DNA of 64,000 nt from Amycolatopsis sp. WAC 01376 (GCF_003947415.1 NZ_QHKL01000002.1:682001-746000); one strand, 5' to 3'. Shown: positions 37,563-46,262, counted from the stretch's first letter. A program made the numbers and translations. The notes: generated by a model not told the origin, from the sequence alone.

Positions 37563-38456
37563 ATGGCGCACGGCGAGTGGTCGAGGCGAGAATTCTTCCG
37601 GCGGTCGGCTGTTCTTGGCGCGGTGACGATCGGCGGTCCGGTGCTGTTGTCCGCGTGCACGTCGACCTCCTCCGGGGACGCGCTGCAAGCGGCCAAGGAC
37701 GCGAAGAAGATCAAGATCGGTATCGCGAACGAAGCGCCCTACGGTTTCACGGACCAGAGCGGCAAGGTCACCGGGGAAGCCCCCGAAGTCGCCCGGGCCG
37801 TCTTCAAGGCCATGGGCATCGACAACGTGGAAGCCGAAGCGGTCTCGTTCGACCAGCTGATCCCCGGGCTCAACGCCAGGAAGTACGACATCGTCGCGGC
37901 CGGGATGAACATCAAGAAGGAGCGGTGCGACGCGGCGGCCTTCTCGATCCCCGACTACTCGGCGCTCACCGCTTTGCTGGTACCCAAGGGAAATCCGCAG
38001 CAGGTGCTGAAGTTCGAAGACATCGCGGCCAAGAAGGTCAAGGTCGCCGTGCTCTCGGCGGCCGTGGAGAAGGGGTACGCCACCGACTCCGGTGTCGCCG
38101 AGGACCAGATCGTCACCCTCGATTCGCAGGACAACATGCTCCGCGCGGTCACCGACGGCCGGGTCTACTGCGCCGCGCTCACCGACATCTCCCTCAAGGA
38201 CGTGCTGGGCAAGAGCCCTGGCGCGGCAGCCGAAGTCACGCCCGGCTTCGATCCGATCAAGGACGGCAAGCCGGTCGTTTCCGCCGGTGCCTTCGTCTTC
38301 CGCAAGGACGACAACCCCTTGCGCGAGGCCTTCAACGCCGAACTCAAGAAGCTGCAGGACAGTGGCGAATGGACCAGGATCGTGACGCCGTTCGGGTTCA
38401 CGGCGGCCAACCTGCCGAAGCCCGACGTCACCACCGAGAAACTCTGCGCGGTGTAA
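37563..38456 (+). CDS. ehuB: Ectoine/hydroxyectoine ABC transporter, substrate-binding lipoprotein
   Basis: 297 aa, ATG with AGGGG upstream. The N-terminus carries a twin-arginine-like motif (SRREFFRRS) and the lipobox LLSAC. The body is a family-3 solute-binding protein: IKIGIANEAPYGFTDQSGKVTGEAPEVARAVFKAMG is characteristic of EhuB. It delivers compatible solutes to the permeases encoded next. First gene of ehuBCDA. Confidence 0.88.
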   Translation: MAHGEWSRREFFRRSAVLGAVTIGGPVLLSACTSTSSGDALQAAKDAKKIKIGIANEAPYGFTDQSGKVTGEAPEVARAVFKAMGIDNVEAEAVSFDQLIPGLNARKYDIVAAGMNIKKERCDAAAFSIPDYSALTALLVPKGNPQQVLKFEDIAAKKVKVAVLSAAVEKGYATDSGVAEDQIVTLDSQDNMLRAVTDGRVYCAALTDISLKDVLGKSPGAAAEVTPGFDPIKDGKPVVSAGAFVFRKDDNPLREAFNAELKKLQDSGEWTRIVTPFGFTAANLPKPDVTTEKLCAV

Positions 38457-38469
38457 CGGGGCTGACGTC

Positions 38470-39165
38470 ATGTCGTCGTCGGTGTCGCATATCATCACGA
38501 CCGTCCTCAGTGGACTGACCGCGACCGTCACCGCCGCTTTCGGCGGGATCGCGCTCACCGTGGTGCTGTCCTTGGTCGCCGGGCTCGCGCTGAGATCGCC
38601 GTCCCGGCTCGTGCGGGGGATTTCCCGGGTATACGTGGAGATCTTCCGCGGTACCTCGGAGGTCGTCCAGCTGTTCTGGCTGTATTTCGTCCTGCCCGTG
38701 CTGGTGGGCTTTCAGCTGGTCCCGATGTTCGCCGGGATCCTCGTGCTCGGGCTGAACCACGGCGCGTACGGCGCCGAGATCGTGCGCGGTGCGGTGAATT
38801 CGGTCCCGCGGGCGCAGTTCGAAGGTGCCATCGCGCTCAACCTGACACCCGCCCAGCGGATGCGGCGCGTGATCCTGCCGCAGGCGTTCGCGGAAATGCT
38901 GCCGCCGTTCAACAACCTGTTCATCCAGTTGCTGAAGAGCACCGCGCTGCTCTCGTTCATCGCCGTCCCGGAGATGGCACGGCAAGGTGAACTGCTGCGG
39001 CCGGTGTTCGGCTCCGAGATCGGCTGGATCTACGGCACCGAACTCGTCCTCTACCTGCTCATCGCCCTGCTGATCACCAGCGGGATGCGGGCGCTGGAGC
39101 GGGTCGCGGCGCGGCGCCTGGGCAGGGCGCCGGCGAAGATGACTGCCGCGGCGGGGGGTATCTGA
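38470..39165 (+). CDS. ehuC: Ectoine/hydroxyectoine ABC transporter permease
   Basis: 231 aa, ATG. Polar-amino-acid type permease with about five membrane helices; the EAA-like loop is EGAIALNLTPAQRMRRVILPQAF. FRGTSEVVQLFWLYFVLPVL is the conserved early region. The stop overlaps the ehuD start (TGATG). Confidence 0.88.
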   Translation: MSSSVSHIITTVLSGLTATVTAAFGGIALTVVLSLVAGLALRSPSRLVRGISRVYVEIFRGTSEVVQLFWLYFVLPVLVGFQLVPMFAGILVLGLNHGAYGAEIVRGAVNSVPRAQFEGAIALNLTPAQRMRRVILPQAFAEMLPPFNNLFIQLLKSTALLSFIAVPEMARQGELLRPVFGSEIGWIYGTELVLYLLIALLITSGMRALERVAARRLGRAPAKMTAAAGGI

Positions 39166-39821
39166 TGGACTGGAGCTGGGAAGCGGCCTTCGATTCGATT
39201 CCCCTGCTGCTGGAGGGTCTTCTCGTCACGGTCGAGATCACCTTGCTCGCCTCGGCCGTCGCCTACGCGCTCGGGCTGGTGTTCGCGCTGATCCGCCGCA
39301 CGGGGATTCCCGTGCTGTCGCAGGCGATCACGCTGTTCATCGAGTTCGTCCGCAGCACCCCGTTGCTGATCCAGGTGTTCGCGATCTACTACCTGGTGCC
39401 ACCGCTGACGGGTTTCACGATGTCGGCGTTCGTCACCGGTGTCGTGGCGCTGGGCGTGCATTACGCGACGTACGCGGCCGAGGTGTACCGGGCCGGGATC
39501 GAGGCCGTCCCGAGAGGACAGTGGGAGGCCGCGACCGCGCTGAACCTGCCACGCCAACGGGTGTGGACGGCGGTCGTCCTGCCGCAAGCGGTTCCCCGGG
39601 TGTTGCCCGCCTTGGGTAACTACACGATCTCGATGTTCAAGGAAACCCCGCTGCTGCTCGGGATCGGCGTCCTCGACGTGCTCAACCGGGCGAAAGAGGT
39701 CGGCGCCGAAACATTCCGCGTCGTCGAGCCGTACACCCTGGCCGGGGTGCTGTTCCTGCTGGTGAGCCTGCCGGCTTCGATTCTGGTGAGAAGGTTGGAG
39801 CGACGTGCCGCCCACAGTTGA
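39165..39821 (+). CDS. ehuD: Ectoine/hydroxyectoine ABC transporter permease
   Basis: 218 aa, ATG overlapping ehuC by 1 nt. Second permease of the same family: FVRSTPLLIQVFAIYYLVPPL and the coupling loop WEAATALNLPRQRVWTAVVLPQA. Its last 17 nt overlap the ehuA start. The heterodimer EhuCD forms the channel. Confidence 0.88.
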   Translation: MDWSWEAAFDSIPLLLEGLLVTVEITLLASAVAYALGLVFALIRRTGIPVLSQAITLFIEFVRSTPLLIQVFAIYYLVPPLTGFTMSAFVTGVVALGVHYATYAAEVYRAGIEAVPRGQWEAATALNLPRQRVWTAVVLPQAVPRVLPALGNYTISMFKETPLLLGIGVLDVLNRAKEVGAETFRVVEPYTLAGVLFLLVSLPASILVRRLERRAAHS

Positions 39822-40593
39822 TTCCCCGATGATCCGGTTCTCGCAGGTTGTCAAGTCCTACGGCGAGCACGTCGTGCTGCGGGACCTCGATTTCACTGTC
39901 GCGCCAGGGGAATTCGTTTCGCTGATCGGGCCGAGCGGGTCCGGCAAGACGACGATCCTGCGGCTGCTGATGACCTTGGAGAAGGTCGACGGCGGCACCA
40001 TCGAGGTCTGCGGCGACTACCTGAGCCACCAGAAGCGCGGCGAGAAACTGGTGCCCGCGGACGAGAAGCACCTGCGGGAGGCCCGCAAGCGGATCGGCAT
40101 GGTGTTCCAGCAGTTCAACCTGTTCCCCAACATGAACGTGCTGCGCAACATCACCGAAGCGCCGATCCACTCGCTCGGCGTCGCGCGGGACGAGGCCGAG
40201 GCGCGGGCCGTCGAACTGCTGGAAATGGTGGGGCTCACGGACAAGAAGGACGAGCACCCCAGCCGGCTTTCCGGTGGCCAGCAGCAGCGCGTCGCGATCG
40301 CCCGTGCGCTCGCGATGCGGCCGGACGTGCTGCTGCTGGACGAGGTGACCTCGGCACTCGACCCGGAACTGGTCGCCGACGTCCTGCGCGTGCTGCGCGA
40401 GATCGCGGCGTCCACCGACATCACGATCCTCTGTGTCACGCACGAAATGCAGTTCGCGCGGGACGTCTCGGATCGGGTGATGATGTTCGACCAGGGGCAG
40501 GTGCTGGAGGACGCCACACCGGACAAGCTGTTCAACGATCCGGACCACGACCGGACGCGGCGGTTCCTCAAGGCGGTCATCGACCGCGCTTGA
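39805..40593 (+). CDS. ehuA: Ectoine/hydroxyectoine ABC transporter ATP-binding protein
   Basis: 262 aa, GTG inside the end of ehuD. ABC ATPase: Walker A GPSGSGKTT, signature LSGGQQQR, Walker B VLLLDEVTSALDP, and the H-loop CVTHEM. It is of the polar-amino-acid importer type. It energises EhuCD. A G-rich tract follows the stop at once. Confidence 0.9.
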   Translation: MPPTVDSPMIRFSQVVKSYGEHVVLRDLDFTVAPGEFVSLIGPSGSGKTTILRLLMTLEKVDGGTIEVCGDYLSHQKRGEKLVPADEKHLREARKRIGMVFQQFNLFPNMNVLRNITEAPIHSLGVARDEAEARAVELLEMVGLTDKKDEHPSRLSGGQQQRVAIARALAMRPDVLLLDEVTSALDPELVADVLRVLREIAASTDITILCVTHEMQFARDVSDRVMMFDQGQVLEDATPDKLFNDPDHDRTRRFLKAVIDRA

Positions 40594-40637
40594 GGGAGGG
40601 GGCTGCGGGAGGGGGCGGGAGGGGGCTGCGGGAGGGC
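40594..40637 (+). other. G-quadruplex-prone G-run repeat after ehuA
   Basis: 44 nt on the plus strand made of two near-identical units of GGGAGGGGGCTGCGGGAGGG, holding at least eight runs of three or more G with short loops. This fits a G-quadruplex motif in the RNA 3' of ehuA. It starts directly after the stop codon and precedes the palindrome at 40647. Confidence 0.6.
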
Positions 40638-40646
40638 GTCGGTACA

Positions 40647-40700
40647 GGTGGTCGTGAGTGGTAAGTGTCGTTCTAACGACACTTACCACTCACGACCACC
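40647..40700. repeat. Palindrome, GGTCGTGAGTGG family, copy 2 (swapped inner arms)
   Basis: A perfect 26-bp stem with a 2-nt loop CT. The outer arm GTCGTGAGTGG is that of the elements at 34645 and 47059, but the inner arm is TAAGTGTCGTT instead of CGATTCGGGTT, with matching changes on the other side. It lies between convergent ehuA and the isochorismatase gene. Confidence 0.9.
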
Positions 40701-40724
40701 GCGCCCCATCCCGGTCCGCCGGTC

Positions 40725-41285
40725 TCAAAGGCTCCCGAGGATCTCCTTCGTCGAGGTGACCGTGGCGAACCCGCCGCCGTGCAGGTTCGTCGCGGTCGCC
40801 TTGGACAGCTCGTCGGCGGTCAGGACGCTGCCGTCCGGCCCGGCGAGGTCGAAGGTGAAGGTCGCGTCGAGCGCGAAAGTCACGTCGTAGCCGAGGTTCC
40901 CGCCGACGCGCGCGGTGGTCTCGCAGCAGAAGTTCGTCTGGATACCGGCGAGCACGAACGAAGTGATGCCGCGCGTCTTGAACCAGCCGTCGAGATCGAT
41001 GTCGCCGTGGAAGGCCGAGTTGACCTTCTTTCCGAACACCAGATCCGCGCGCACGCCGTCGAGTTCGGGCTTGAAGTGGTTGCCCTCCTGGCCAGGCTGC
41101 AGCGACGAGCCGGGCTTCACGGAATCGTGGTGCACCAGGACGATCGGCAGCCCGCGCTCCTGGTAGGCGTCGACGAGCGCCTTGATGTTGGCCTCCGCGC
41201 CGGGGTTGTTGCGCGGGCCCCAGACGGGCTTGTCGAAGCCGCGCTGGACGTCGATCACGAGCAGGGCCTTGTTCTCAGTGGTCAT
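40725..41285 (-). CDS. Isochorismatase-like cysteine hydrolase
   Basis: 186 aa, ATG. The fold is shown by ALLVIDVQRGFD (catalytic Asp), GKKVNSAFHGDIDL (catalytic Lys) and LAGIQTNFCCETTARVGGNLGYDV (nucleophile Cys after the cis-peptide region). Such enzymes hydrolyse amides or enol-pyruvyl bonds; the substrate is unknown. It is divergent from the GlxA-type regulator, its likely controller. Confidence 0.88.
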   Translation of the reverse strand: MTTENKALLVIDVQRGFDKPVWGPRNNPGAEANIKALVDAYQERGLPIVLVHHDSVKPGSSLQPGQEGNHFKPELDGVRADLVFGKKVNSAFHGDIDLDGWFKTRGITSFVLAGIQTNFCCETTARVGGNLGYDVTFALDATFTFDLAGPDGSVLTADELSKATATNLHGGGFATVTSTKEILGSL

Positions 41286-41322
41286 GGCTTCGAGTTTCAC
41301 GCGTTCCGTCGCCGGAGGGGAG

Positions 41323-41357
41323 TGGCAGAAGAAGCGCGATGCGGTACTTTTCTGCCA
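41323..41357. promoter_or_regulatory. Inverted repeat in the hydrolase/AraC divergent promoter
   Basis: TGGCAGAA (41323-41330) and TTCTGCCA (41350-41357) flank 19 nt and overlap the -10-like TACTTT of the regulator gene. A plausible autoregulatory operator for the AraC-type protein encoded beside it. Confidence 0.4.
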
Positions 41358-42343
41358 TGAGAACCGTGGGTGTGCTCCTCTTGCCGGGCAGCCGGTCCTT
41401 CGATCTGGGCGTGATCGGCGAGGTCTGGGGCGTCGACCGGACCGACAGCGGCATCGGCCCCTTCGATGTCCGGCTCTGTGCGTCCGGCCGCGGCCGGATC
41501 GCCACTCACCCGTTCGGCCAGGTCGAGGCGACCCATGGGCTGAGCGGACTGGCGGGCTGCGACCTCGTCCTCGTGCCCGGCCGGGTCGATCCGCACGCCG
41601 AGGTGCCCGCGGCGGCCGCCGCCGCGCTGCGCAAGGCTCACCGGGAGGGGACAACCGTGGCGTCGCTGTGTTCCGGGGCCTTCACCCTCGCCGCGGCCGG
41701 GTTGCTCGACGGCCGGTCGGTCACCACGCACTGGCGGCTGCTGGACGACCTCGAAGCCGCCGCTCCCGACGCCGTCGTCCAGCGGGACGTCCTGTTCACC
41801 GACGAGGGTGACGTGCTGACGTCCGCCGGCGTGGTCGGTGGGCTGGACCTTTGCCTGCATCTGGTGCGCCGCGATCACGGCGCCGAGATCGCCGCCGCCC
41901 TCGCCCGCCGCCTCGTGATGCCGCCCGCACGGGAAGGCGGCCAGCGGCAGTATGTCGACAACCCGTTGCCGCCAAAGCCGTCACGGCCGAGTGTATCGTC
42001 CACAATGGACTGGGCGCTGGCGCGGATCGCCGACGACATCGGTGTCGACGACCTCGTCGGTCACGCCGGGCTGAGCGAGCGGACCTTCCACCGCGAGTTC
42101 GCGGCGGCCACCGGGGTGACGCCGGGGCGGTGGCTGCGCGCGCAGCGGGTGCGGCTCGCGCGGCGGCTGCTGGAGACCACCGAGCTCCCGGTCGAGCGGG
42201 TCGCGCAGCGTTCCGGCCTCGGCACCGCCGCCAACCTGCGACGACGGCTGCGGGCCGACGTCGGTGTCGGCCCCGATTCGTATCGCCGGACGTTCCGGTC
42301 GGTTACCGTCGAAGCATGGCCGAGTACGAGCACATCCTCGTGA
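41357..42343 (+). CDS. GlxA-type AraC family regulator (DJ-1/PfpI + HTH)
   Basis: 328 aa from ATG 41357 (TACTTT 6 nt upstream); ATG 41339 is possible. N-terminal DJ-1/PfpI-like domain: VGVLLLPGSRSFDLGVIGEVWGV and the elbow ASLCSGAFTLAAAGLLDG, whose Cys may or may not be catalytic. C-terminal AraC helix-turn-helix pair from about residue 225: DLVGHAGLSERTFHREFAAATG and VERVAQRSGLGTAANLRRRL. Divergent from the cysteine hydrolase. Its end overlaps the next gene by 28 nt. Confidence 0.87.
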   Translation: MRTVGVLLLPGSRSFDLGVIGEVWGVDRTDSGIGPFDVRLCASGRGRIATHPFGQVEATHGLSGLAGCDLVLVPGRVDPHAEVPAAAAAALRKAHREGTTVASLCSGAFTLAAAGLLDGRSVTTHWRLLDDLEAAAPDAVVQRDVLFTDEGDVLTSAGVVGGLDLCLHLVRRDHGAEIAAALARRLVMPPAREGGQRQYVDNPLPPKPSRPSVSSTMDWALARIADDIGVDDLVGHAGLSERTFHREFAAATGVTPGRWLRAQRVRLARRLLETTELPVERVAQRSGLGTAANLRRRLRADVGVGPDSYRRTFRSVTVEAWPSTSTSS

Positions 42344-43089
42344 AGCGGGACGGTGACACCGTCACGATCACCATGAACCGCGCCGCGCGGCGCAACTCAC
42401 TGTCGGCGGACCACCTCGCCGAGCTGCTCGCGGCGTTCCGCGAGGCCGGGCAGACCGACGCTACCGGGATCGTCCTGGCTGGCGCCGGGCCGGTGTTCTC
42501 GGCGGGACACGACTTCGGCGACGTCGCCGCGCGTGACCTGATGGGCGTGCGCGAGCTGCTGCGCCTGTGCACGGACCTGATGGGCACGATGCAGTCGGTG
42601 CCGCAGGTCGTCGTCGCGCGGGTGCACGGGCTCGCGACCGCGGCGGGCTGCCAGCTGGTGGCCTCGTGCGACCTCGCCGTCGCCGCCGAATCCGCCGGAT
42701 TCGCCCTCCCCGGTGGCAAGGGCGGCTGGTTCTGCCACACCCCGGCGGTGCCGGTGGCCCGCGCGATCGGGCGGAAACGGCTGATGGAACTGGCACTCAC
42801 CGGCGACGTCGTCGACGCCGCGACCGCACTGGACTGGGGTCTGGTGAACCGCGTCGTCCCGGACGACTCGCTCGACGAAGCCGTCGCCTCACTGCTCGGG
42901 CGCGCGACGCGGGGAAGCCGGGCGAGCAAGGCGATGGGCAAGCAGACCCTCTACGCGCAGCTGGACCGGCCCGAGGCCGACGCCTACGCGCTGGCGCTGG
43001 AGGTGATGGCCTCGGCGTCGCAGCTGCCGGGGGCGCGTGAGGGAATGGCGGCCTTCCTGGAGAAGCGTTCCCCGGTGTGGCCCGACTGA
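42316..43089 (+). CDS. Enoyl-CoA hydratase/isomerase family protein
   Basis: 257 aa from ATG 42316, with TACCGT 6 nt upstream inside the end of the previous gene. Crotonase fold: PVFSAGHDFGDV (first oxyanion-hole region) and HGLATAAGCQLVASCDLAVA (second). The usual catalytic Glu pair is not conserved in an obvious way (FALPGGKGGWFCHTPAVPV), so the reaction may differ from hydration. Free-standing; no beta-oxidation partner beside it. Confidence 0.82.
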   Translation: MAEYEHILVKRDGDTVTITMNRAARRNSLSADHLAELLAAFREAGQTDATGIVLAGAGPVFSAGHDFGDVAARDLMGVRELLRLCTDLMGTMQSVPQVVVARVHGLATAAGCQLVASCDLAVAAESAGFALPGGKGGWFCHTPAVPVARAIGRKRLMELALTGDVVDAATALDWGLVNRVVPDDSLDEAVASLLGRATRGSRASKAMGKQTLYAQLDRPEADAYALALEVMASASQLPGAREGMAAFLEKRSPVWPD

Positions 43090-43101
43090 GCGCTCCCGCG
43101 C

Positions 43102-43154
43102 GCAATGAAGGGGCCTTTCATAGCAAATTTTGCAATGAAAGGCCCCTTCATTGC
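43102..43154. repeat. Palindrome, GCAAA-core family, copy 3
   Basis: The outer arms are the same 20-mer GCAATGAAGGGGCCTTTCAT as at 5889 and 17592; the core reads AGCAAATTTTGC with less perfect pairing. It starts 13 nt after the hydratase stop, between convergent genes. Confidence 0.88.
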
Positions 43155-43169
43155 ACGGGGCGAGCTGGG

Positions 43170-43712
43170 TCAGAGCGCGCGTTCGCGCATGAGCAGCAGC
43201 GTGTACGCGGCCAGCGTCTGCGCGTCGGTGATGTCACCCGTGGCGATCATCTTCTCGAACTCGCCGAGCTCGAACCACGCCGTCCGCATGTCCTGCTCCT
43301 CGACCTCACGCTGAGCTTCACCCTGCGTGAGGTCCGTGGCGAGGAAGACGCGCCCGCGCTGGCTCGAGGTACCGGGGGCGACGTCGGTCTGGCCGAGGTC
43401 GGTCATCGTCCCAGCGATCAGCCCGGTCTCCTCGCGCAGTTCGCGAGCGGCGAGTTCGACCGGCGGGACGTCGGCCCGGTTCGGCGCGGTGCCCATGGGG
43501 AACTCCCACCGCCGCAGCCCGATCGGATAGCGGAACTGTTCGACCAGGTGGAACCGGGCACCGTCGAAGGGGATGATCACGGCGCAGGTGGGTTTGTCGA
43601 CGACGGCGTAGATCCCCTCGGAACCATCGAGCCGCCGGACGGCGTCCTCGCGCACGGTCATCCAGTTGTTCCGATACACCTCACGCGAGCTGACACGCTG
43701 AACGGGGTCCAT
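43170..43712 (-). CDS. Nudix hydrolase, ADP-ribose pyrophosphatase-like
   Basis: 180 aa from ATG 43712 (GATACT 6 nt upstream); GTG 43718 is the alternative. The Nudix core is [13 protein letters not shown] (REUxEExGU). [22 protein letters not shown] precedes it, as in ADP-ribose pyrophosphatases. Likely cleaves nucleoside-diphosphate sugars, though a sanitising role on damaged nucleotides is possible given its divergent partner nucS. Confidence 0.83.
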   Translation of the reverse strand: MDPVQRVSSREVYRNNWMTVREDAVRRLDGSEGIYAVVDKPTCAVIIPFDGARFHLVEQFRYPIGLRRWEFPMGTAPNRADVPPVELAARELREETGLIAGTMTDLGQTDVAPGTSSQRGRVFLATDLTQGEAQREVEEQDMRTAWFELGEFEKMIATGDITDAQTLAAYTLLLMRERAL

Positions 43713-43749
43713 GCGCACAGTATCGCCGTGCTTGTCCTACCCTCGCGTG

Positions 43750-44409
43750 GTGCGCCTTGTGATCGCTCGCTGCCAGGTCGACTACGCCGGCCGTCTGACC
43801 GCCCATCTGCCGATGGCCACCCGGCTGCTGCTCGTGAAGGCCGACGGCTCGGTGTCCGTGCACTCGGACGACCGCGCCTACAAGCCGCTGAACTGGATGA
43901 GCCCGCCATGCTGGCTGATCGAGGACGGCAAGCTGTGGATCGTCGAGAACAAGCAGGGGGAGAAGCTCGTCATCACCATCGACGAGATCTTCCACGACCA
44001 CGCCCAGGAACTCGGCGCGGAACCGGGACTGCAGAAGGACGGCGTCGAGGCGCACCTGCAGGAACTGCTCGCCGAGCACATCAAGACCCTCGGCGACGGC
44101 TACACCCTGGTGCGGCGGGAATTCCCGACCGCGATCGGACCGGTCGACATCATGGCCCGCGACGCCGACGGTGCCAGCGTCGCCGTCGAGATCAAGCGGC
44201 GCGGCGAGATCGACGGCGTCGAGCAGCTGACGCGATACCTCGAACTGCTCAACCGCGACCCGCTGCTGGCGCCGGTGCAGGGCGTCTTCGCGGCGCAGAT
44301 CATCAAGCCGCAGGCGCGGGTGCTGGCCGAGGACCGGGGTATCCGGTGCCTCACGCTGGACTACGACGCTTTGCGCGGCATCGAGTCGGACGAGTTCCGC
44401 CTCTTCTGA
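43750..44409 (+). CDS. nucS: Mismatch-specific endonuclease NucS/EndoMS
   Basis: 219 aa from GTG 43750, the conserved NucS start ([21 protein letters not shown]), with TACCCT 6 nt upstream. N-terminal DNA-binding/dimer domain and C-terminal RecB-like nuclease: [23 protein letters not shown] contains the catalytic D, E and K. In actinobacteria, which lack MutS/MutL, NucS performs mismatch repair by double-strand cutting at mismatches. It is divergent from the Nudix gene, the starts being 37 bp apart. Confidence 0.93.
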   Translation: MRLVIARCQVDYAGRLTAHLPMATRLLLVKADGSVSVHSDDRAYKPLNWMSPPCWLIEDGKLWIVENKQGEKLVITIDEIFHDHAQELGAEPGLQKDGVEAHLQELLAEHIKTLGDGYTLVRREFPTAIGPVDIMARDADGASVAVEIKRRGEIDGVEQLTRYLELLNRDPLLAPVQGVFAAQIIKPQARVLAEDRGIRCLTLDYDALRGIESDEFRLF

Positions 44410-44425
44410 CCTCCCGCTCGCGTTC

Positions 44426-44475
44426 AGTCCTCTCGATGCGGTGGTTGCACGCGCAAGTACCGCATTCAGAGGACT
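44426..44475. repeat. Palindrome, GTCCTCTGAATGCGG family, copy 2
   Basis: Arms of 17 nt (AGTCCTCTCGATGCGGT and the partner near 44459-44475) pair with two mismatches, and an inner TTGC-ACGC-GCAA stem is kept. It lies 17 nt after nucS, between convergent nucS and the lipoprotein gene. Confidence 0.78.
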
Positions 44476-44503
44476 AAATGCGGTGGGGCCGTGGGCTGCG
44501 AGC

Positions 44504-44908
44504 TCACCAGCAGGTGTGTCCACCCGGGTGAGTTTCCGAGTAGCGTTTGATCGCAGTGCAGTTGCCCAGGTAGGAGCTGTAATCGTCGAGGGTGCCCAGT
44601 ACCGCGTCCGGAGAAGGCTCGGCGTATACGCCCGGCGCGAGCATCACCATCTTGTCGCCTGTGACGTACTGGGTGTACCGCTTGTCGACCTTCGACTTGG
44701 GCACGAATTTCGGGTACTCGCTTGGCTGCGTCGTCGAGATGATCGTGCTGGTCGGAGTGGGGTTTGAAGACGGTGGCCGCGTCGATGTCGTCACGGCGGA
44801 CGAAGTCGACTTGCCCGTGGTCGTCTGAGAAGCGCCTTGCTGTTCGGCACAACTCGCTGTGAGCACGGCGAGAACCACGACGAGGAACGCGATCACGACA
44901 CGGTTCAT
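44504..44908 (-). CDS. Small secreted lipoprotein
   Basis: 134 aa, ATG. Signal peptide with lipobox (VVLAVLTASC), a Ser/Thr-rich linker (about residues 25-62), then a small domain with two cysteines (LGNCTAIK and GHTCW). Function unknown. It is flanked on both sides by copies of the same palindrome family (44426 and 44952). Confidence 0.72.
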   Translation of the reverse strand: MNRVVIAFLVVVLAVLTASCAEQQGASQTTTGKSTSSAVTTSTRPPSSNPTPTSTIISTTQPSEYPKFVPKSKVDKRYTQYVTGDKMVMLAPGVYAEPSPDAVLGTLDDYSSYLGNCTAIKRYSETHPGGHTCW

Positions 44909-44951
44909 GCTGCGAAGTCGATCGCCGACGGCGTTGTGTTACGCGCTCACT

Positions 44952-45015
44952 CGCGTTCAGTCCTCTCGATGCGGTGGTTGCACGCGCAAGTACCGCATCC
45001 AGAGGACTGAACGCG
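44952..45015. repeat. Palindrome, GTCCTCTGAATGCGG family, copy 3
   Basis: Outer arms CGCGTTCAGTCCTCT and its complement, inner TTGC-ACGC-GCAA; a few mismatches in the middle (TCGATGCGG against CCGCATCC). It lies upstream of the lipoprotein gene, a position not downstream of any stop codon. Confidence 0.8.
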
Positions 45016-45255
45016 ACGCTGAACAGTCGATACCGAATCGAGTCCTCGGTTTTGTATCTGCATTATTTCCCGCGCCACAGAATGCCCGAAAGGGCGGCGG
45101 GAAATTAACGAACTCGGGTTCTTTCGCAAAAGAACCAGCTGTTTCCGTGCCATTCGGGTGAACGGCGGATTCCTCCGTCTCGCGCTGTGCCACACTCGAT
45201 TTCCGCGAGGGGTACCACCGACATCCGGTGGTCGCGGTCGCAGGGGTGATGGGCC
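45016..45255. other. AT-richer intergenic region before the patatin gene
   Basis: 240 bp with no gene. It contains small hairpins: GTTCTTT-CGCA-AAAGAAC (45118-45135) and ACCACC-GACATCC-GGTGGT (45213-45231). Less GC-rich than its surroundings, so it probably holds the promoters of the lipoprotein gene (minus strand) and patatin; no box is clear. Confidence 0.35.
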
Positions 45256-46218
45256 ATGAGTGATTCTCGGAAACACGTCGATCTCGTACTAGAAGGCGGC
45301 GGCGTCAAAGGCATCGGGCTGCTGGGTGCGGTGCTGGAGTTGCACGAAGCCGGTTATTCGTTCCCGCGGATCGCCGGGACGAGCGCCGGGGCGATCGTCG
45401 CGACGCTGGTCGCCGCTTATCAGAAGGCGGGGAAGGATCTCGGCGGTCTGGAAGCGGTGATGAACGACATGGACTGCCGCCGGTTCCAGGACCAGTCCCT
45501 GCTCGACAAGGTCACCGGCCCGATCGGCGACGGCGTCGATCTGCTCCTGCACGACGGGATGCATTCCGGTGACTATCTCGTCGAATGGCTCACGCCGTTG
45601 CTGGAAGAGGTCGGTGTGCGCACTTTCGCCGATCTCGCCATCGAGGATCCCGAAGGTACTTTGCTTCCGTACCAACGGTATTCCCTCGTCGTCCACGTCA
45701 GCGACCTGACCCGCCGCGTCCTCGTCCGGTTGCCTTGGGATTATTCCCAGTACGGCCGCGACCCCGGCGCGGAGAAGATCGTCGACGCCGTCCGCGCGTC
45801 GATGTCGATTCCGCTCTACTTCCGGCCGGTGCAGTTCGACGTCCGTCCCGAGGGCACGGTCACCTGGGTCGACGGCGGCCTGCTGTCGAACTTCCCCATC
45901 ACCGTCTTCGACCGGACCGACACGAAGAAGCCGCGATGGCCGACCTGGGGCGTGAAGCTTTCCGGGGAGCCACTGGGCGGTAGGGACAAACCGGTGAAGA
46001 GTGCGTTGCGGATCGCCATCGGTTCGCTCGAAACCCTGCTGTCGGACTGGAATCGTTACCGGTTGCACGAGGAAGGTGTGAACCGGAGGACGGTCTACGT
46101 CGACACGACCGGGATTTCCGCCGTCGACTTCGGGCTCGGCGAAGAGGAGAAGAAGCGCCTCTTCGAAAGCGGGCGGGAGGCCGCGCGGCGGTTTCTGGAA
46201 AAGATCGTGCCGCAGTGA
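45256..46218 (+). CDS. Patatin-like phospholipase
   Basis: 320 aa, ATG. The glycine-rich oxyanion motif is EGGGVKGIGLLGAV, the nucleophile Ser is in GTSAGAIVATLV, and the catalytic Asp is in VDGGLLSNFPI (DGG). No signal peptide, so probably cytosolic. It would hydrolyse lipid acyl esters. The next gene, a papain-like protein, starts 44 nt downstream on the same strand, so the pair is probably co-expressed. Confidence 0.9.
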   Translation: MSDSRKHVDLVLEGGGVKGIGLLGAVLELHEAGYSFPRIAGTSAGAIVATLVAAYQKAGKDLGGLEAVMNDMDCRRFQDQSLLDKVTGPIGDGVDLLLHDGMHSGDYLVEWLTPLLEEVGVRTFADLAIEDPEGTLLPYQRYSLVVHVSDLTRRVLVRLPWDYSQYGRDPGAEKIVDAVRASMSIPLYFRPVQFDVRPEGTVTWVDGGLLSNFPITVFDRTDTKKPRWPTWGVKLSGEPLGGRDKPVKSALRIAIGSLETLLSDWNRYRLHEEGVNRRTVYVDTTGISAVDFGLGEEEKKRLFESGREAARRFLEKIVPQ

Positions 46219-46262
46219 ACTCGCCGGCGGTATTCCGGTGGGATGAGGGATAGGAGGATCCC

